Positions 60,894-64,000 of a stretch of DNA of 64,000 nucleotides are shown here, one piece after another (the first letter of the stretch is position 1; the number at the start of each line of letters is the position of its first letter). The position numbers and the translations under genes were made by a program. Source of the DNA: Pycnococcus provasolii (Eukaryota > Chlorophyta > Pseudoscourfieldiophyceae > Pseudoscourfieldiales > Pycnococcaceae); assembly GCA_938743325.2 (NCBI GenBank), contig OW568876.1:186001-250000 (forward strand), read 5' to 3'. The notes under the pieces are model-generated. The model was not told where the DNA came from, did not search any database, and saw only the letters and a list, made by a program, of their open reading frames with translations.

Positions 60894-61843
60894 TATTATT
60901 GTAGCGGCCACCGCGTCTTGAATGGTGAATGGTAACTCGCGGCGATACCATAGCCGATAGACTAACATCGTTATTGGACCTCTAGAACCCCCCCACACAA
61001 AGCAAACGTCGGGAACTTCTTGGACGCCATTGAAGTTTGCACCAACTTGGAGGACCTGTGGACCGGGATCCCGCGGCCGTGGGCCCGGCATGATTCACCA
61101 ATCGTGAGGGAGCAACGAGGTATCCCGGATGGTTGGTTGTAAAATCCCCCTCCGAGTGTCCGACCCGAGCTCCGACTGGTTACGACTGATTTGAGCGAGC
61201 ATTCTGTCACGATCATCCGCTACAGCGCAGCACGCGCAGCACGTCGTCGCGTGCACGCATACGCGCACGCGTCAGTGGCGCCACCGCTCTATTTCTCGAC
61301 GACACGTCGTACGTTGCGACCGCTCGTCTAGCATGCGGATGCGGGACTCAGGCATCGAAAGCGAGGCGGAGACGGACGTATTTCACGCGCGTGTCATCAA
61401 TGCTTGGGGTGAAGACGCTGACGAGGACTTTTTTGAAAATATCTCGTAGGAGTTTGTGTGTACATTGTTTGTAAATACAAGATTGCAGTCTCAACTCCAA
61501 GACAACCACCTTTCCCACACGTTGGACTCCTCTAGATACTACTCTAGCGGCAGGTAGAGTAGTAAGTGTGACCCTTGAGTCATCGTGTTGATGCACGGTT
61601 GGTGGCGCTGGCGACGACATCAACGAAAGCAAGTCGCAACCGGAGACCTCACTACGCCAACGAAAGCGCCCTGATAGAGTGGTACAACCTTCGAAATCAC
61701 CTGAGCAGTGTACAAAAACGCGCAGTGAATGGCACCGTTGAATGGGCTGAATGGTGAAAGTGAATTATGTGAATGGACGACCGTTGAACAAACTAATGTG
61801 CAACTTCATTACTGAGCAAGAAATCCTTTCATGGCGATTACAT
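60894..61843. other. Intergenic region with bipartite repeat
   Basis: It includes GACCGGGATCCCG (61061-61073) and, after 38 nt, GCAACGAGGTATCCCGGA (61112-61129), shared with 15625-15690. Near the end it has degenerate GAATGG...CCGTTGAA repeats and the 19-nt motif at 61768-61786. A 94-codon minus ORF (61348-61632) is unsupported. Confidence 0.5.
61768..61786. repeat. 19-nt dispersed motif in a gene 3' flank, copy 2
   Basis: Identical to 2494-2512. It begins 58 nt past the stop codon of the NAA40-like gene, on the same (minus) sense as the first copy. Confidence 0.7.
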
Positions 61844-62893
61844 CTAAGCCGTCATAGCGGCATCCTGTGCGGCATCCGCGAGCGTCGCGCGCCACTGCGC
61901 CAGAACTTCTTCCGTAGGAGCAGTCCCGTGCTGCGCCTCGTACATCTCACAAAGCTCGTCCATCAGACGGTCGGTCTCGTCCTCGTCGTCCTCGTCGTCC
62001 TCGTCGTCCTCCTCCTCCTGACATTCACCGGTGCCACCGACGGGGCCAAAGTCAAACTTGAGCTGCACAGGCTGCGGCATAGACAATGTCTCCTTCTCCT
62101 CGACGTCAGCACGCTCGAGCACCGACTCAGGACTCGCCTCCTCCTTCATCGCAACATCCTTCGCCGGCGCGGCGGTTGCGACAGCCTTCACGGTTGGCGC
62201 GACAAGTGCCTTGCTCATCAGTGCCTCACCATCACCCGCCCAAGTGGCATCGTCGACAAATCCCTTGAGCTTGGAGTTGACGAATGCACGTGCCACAGCT
62301 TCGACCTCGTCGGATGCACAGAGCATGAGGTGGTCAAGTCCGTGCTTGCGCGCGCTCAGCTCGAGCGCTGACATCATGTGCTTGCCGAGTCCCTTGCGCT
62401 GGTACGTCGGATCGACGGCTAGCTCGAGAACGATCAGGCACGGGTCTCCCGCCATTGCACCGATCAGCTCGCCCTGTAGAGAGACGCGCACGTGCGCCGC
62501 GGCCACGACGTCGTTCGTCTTGTTGTCCGTGACGACAATCATCCTGCTTGCGGGCTCACGCATATCAGCCACACGGTCCTCGGCGCAGTCGTATCCCACT
62601 TTGTTGAGCAGCGCTTTGATTTTGTGCGCGCCAACATCCTTGCTGAGGCGTGCACCTGGGTGGCACTTGAGCGCGACGTCGAGGTTGTTTCGCTGGAAGA
62701 GGCAGAAAGGGGTCAGCGATGCGAGCAGGTCTCTGTCCGTTCCTGTGTTGGCATCGCGGAGCACGGAACGGAGTCGCACGAGTACGTCTGCGGACGCTTC
62801 GTGAGCGACAGTTTTCGTCTGAAGGGTTGACCCGTGAGCTTTGGACTTGGACTTGGAGGCGCCACCACCTGCCCCACCTTTCACCTTGAACAT
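61844..62893 (-). CDS. GNAT N-acetyltransferase, NAA40 (NatD)-like
   Basis: A 349-residue protein. Residues 1-45 are basic and may serve nuclear targeting. The GNAT fold spans about 70-215: MIVVTDNKTNDVVAAAHVRV, the strand-helix with the acetyl-CoA loop LELAVDPTYQRKGLGKHMMS (Arg-x-x-Gly-x-Gly), and HLMLCASDEVEAVARAFVNS with KLKGFVDD. This order is like NAA40, which acetylates the N-termini of histones H4 and H2A. The residues 250-349 are an acidic tail with an EEEDDEDDEDDED run encoded by GAC/GAG repeats, unusual for NAA40. Other GNATs cannot be excluded. Confidence 0.65.
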   Translation of the reverse strand: MFKVKGGAGGGASKSKSKAHGSTLQTKTVAHEASADVLVRLRSVLRDANTGTDRDLLASLTPFCLFQRNNLDVALKCHPGARLSKDVGAHKIKALLNKVGYDCAEDRVADMREPASRMIVVTDNKTNDVVAAAHVRVSLQGELIGAMAGDPCLIVLELAVDPTYQRKGLGKHMMSALELSARKHGLDHLMLCASDEVEAVARAFVNSKLKGFVDDATWAGDGEALMSKALVAPTVKAVATAAPAKDVAMKEEASPESVLERADVEEKETLSMPQPVQLKFDFGPVGGTGECQEEEDDEDDEDDEDETDRLMDELCEMYEAQHGTAPTEEVLAQWRATLADAAQDAAMTA

Positions 62894-63119
62894 CTTTAAA
62901 AAAAAAACAAAGATAGTTTTAGTGGGCGCGAAGAAGGAGAAATTCGAAATTAATTCATTCGCACTTCTTCGACAAGTCTTCAGTCAAGACTTCGAGCAGA
63001 ACTGGTTCGGGGTTTGTTGGTTCGGGGTTGGTTTCAAACGTTCCCGTTTCCGAAAGGTGTTTCCGAAGTTCATTCCGTCCAGTCGAATCATTCCCGGAAG
63101 CCATTTATTCCGGTCATCC

Positions 63120-63623
63120 ATGTCCATGTCGTCCGGACGTCTTGTTTTGGACACGTCGTTAGGCGCGATTAGTTTGGCTCTATTAAGTGCTGCGGCACCC
63201 TTAACCGTAAATCACATCAAGTCGTTAGTCTCCGCGAACCTCTACGACAACTGCTGCTTCTACAGGAGCGACTTCGTCATACAGTGCGGCCTACAAACAC
63301 CGGACGGGCGTTCCGTGCCAAACCCATACGACGACTTATCCGTGAACGAAAGCCAGTCACCTGCGAACAAGGCTGTGGGAAATAAGCGAGGCACCGCAGC
63401 GGTCGCGCACTGGGACGTTCCCGATTGTGGGAACAGTGAGTTTTTCATTAATTTGAGCGACAACATGCACTTGAACGACGCGTACGGCGGCTACTGCGTG
63501 TTTGCTCAGATACAGGAAGAGGACAACGAGAGCTGGGAGACCGTCGACAGGATTGCGAACGTCATCAAGAATGACCCACAACAAAGACCAAGAATTCATC
63601 ACATTCAGGTGCTCCTCGTGTAA
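63120..63623 (+). CDS. Cyclophilin-type peptidyl-prolyl isomerase
   Basis: The ATG at 63120 (MSMSSGRLVLDTSLGAISLA) gives 167 residues; the upstream open frame to 62841 is leader. The family pattern is visible: TVNHIKSLVSANLYDNCCFY, then FVIQCGLQTPDG, NKRGTAAVAHW and NSEFFINLSDNMHLND with YGGYCVFAQI. The usual active-site Arg in the F-H-R motif is here Tyr-Arg-Ser-Asp-Phe, which keeps Arg; Phe and Trp positions are partly changed. It may be a single-domain PPIL-type enzyme, nuclear or cytosolic. Activity is likely but reduced specificity is possible. Confidence 0.88.
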   Translation: MSMSSGRLVLDTSLGAISLALLSAAAPLTVNHIKSLVSANLYDNCCFYRSDFVIQCGLQTPDGRSVPNPYDDLSVNESQSPANKAVGNKRGTAAVAHWDVPDCGNSEFFINLSDNMHLNDAYGGYCVFAQIQEEDNESWETVDRIANVIKNDPQQRPRIHHIQVLLV

Positions 63624-63808
63624 AACTAAAATAGATACACATATGAACACACACACCCAACACACCAACACACACACAATATCTATGAGCACGAAGACGC
63701 CACATCCACATGGCACATTGGGGGGAATCTGGTTTTCGCCCGGGGGGAAAATCCCCCCGAAACAAAACACGTCACTCATTCTCATTCTCCCTCTCCCTGG
63801 ATTTTCCC
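63624..63808. promoter_or_regulatory. Intergenic region with GGGGGG-AAAAT-CCCCCC hairpin
   Basis: About 185 nt. It has a CA-rich stretch (63640-63680), an inverted repeat of six G and six C around AAAAT (63742-63758), and CATTCT units near 63777. Confidence 0.6.
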
Positions 63809-64000
63809 ATGCCCATGCCCGCGCCCATGCCATGCCACATCCACAACAACCTCAACAATAATGGTGGTGGTTACTCTAAATCCTCGTGCAGACGCTTGCC
63901 ACGCAGTCAACTTGTCTCTCGTCGCAGTAGTGCTACCATCCTCAACCAGGTCAACTCTTCTTCGGCTCAACTTTGTGGTGGGGGTGCAGCGGCAATCGCT
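63809..64000 (+). CDS. Possible 5' end of a gene (partial)
   Basis: An open frame from the ATG at 63809 to the window edge, 64 codons. It reads MPMPAPMPCHIHNNLNNNGG then GYSKSSCRRLPRSQLVSRRS, with Ser/Arg/Gln and few acidic residues, like a transit peptide. Other ATGs in frame are at 63815 and 63827. CCCATGCCCATG repeats precede it, as at other starts in this window. It may be a plastid or mitochondrial protein. It cannot be confirmed without the continuation. Confidence 0.35.
   Translation, partial: MPMPAPMPCHIHNNLNNNGGGYSKSSCRRLPRSQLVSRRSSATILNQVNSSSAQLCGGGAAAIA

Noticed and set aside
61348-61632. 94-codon minus-strand ORF
   Set aside because: The last 40 residues look fair, but there is no start context, partner exon or motif to support it.
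1-64000. tRNA, rRNA and CRISPR-like arrays
   Set aside because: None were seen on reading. Short repeats present are microsatellites or telomere-like arrays, not spaced repeats. A covariance search (tRNAscan-SE, Infernal) would be decisive.
1-64000. Window as a chromosome end because of TTAGGG units
   Set aside because: The arrays are short (two to five units), scattered over the whole window and point both ways, with housekeeping genes between, so they are internal.

Overview
The window looks like nuclear DNA of a small flagellated or flagellum-capable green alga (prasinophyte or other chlorophyte-like). Supporting signs: GC-rich coding DNA, mostly single-exon genes with short gaps, a nucleus-encoded plastid SecY, several proteins with transit-peptide-like N-termini, an RWP-RK and a TSO1/tesmin CXC transcription factor, and a complete flagellar CFAP65. 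Short internal arrays of CCCTAA/TTAGGG suggest a TTAGGG-type telomere. Only two introns could be placed with confidence (SEC61G, 161 nt; the nucleoside transporter, 71 nt). The lineage is inferred from gene content; no search was run.

Layout. 1-4.4 kb: the end of a coiled-coil gene and two small unknown genes. 4.4-6.8 kb: a frame-broken retroelement with reverse transcriptase and RNase H. 7.5-14.5 kb: ankyrin protein, plastid DUF2358 protein, eIF3c. 14.5-15.8 kb: a decayed coding stretch. 15.8-23.9 kb: secreted alpha/beta hydrolase, CNT transporter, RELCH-like LisH/HEAT protein, SEC61G, RNA polymerase subunit RPB12. 24.2-35 kb: plastid lumen-type protein, TPGS1-like protein, elongin C, the 1,912-residue CFAP65, then small unknown genes. 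35.2-46.9 kb: CXC factor, an ER FKBP-canopy fusion ending in KDEL, a mitochondrial carrier, a DDE transposase relic, COQ5, a coiled-coil protein, a small membrane methyltransferase and an NDUFAF3-like protein. 46.9-57.7 kb: plastid SecY, a sialidase-like protein, a proline-rich protein with a duplicated domain, RWP-RK factor, an integrase-like relic and a membrane or secreted unknown. 57.9-64 kb: coiled-coil protein, a gag-like ORF fused to foreign sequence, an NAA40-like acetyltransferase, a cyclophilin and the possible start of another gene.

The genes are ordinary housekeeping, organelle and flagellar genes with no operon logic; several pairs share a divergent promoter. The most unusual signal is in the non-coding DNA. 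Short CCCTAA arrays and C-tracts of 14-21 bases sit in the 5' flanks and are nearly always on the sense strand. Two plastid genes carry the complementary TTAGGG just inside the ORF, so inverted telomeric repeats bracket the start codon. Several other dispersed motifs recur: AAAGCAGGCC; a CGGGATCCCG palindrome spaced exactly 38 nt from an 18-nt block at two loci; and a 12-nt motif in three gene 3' flanks. Mobile-element decay is seen at five or more sites.
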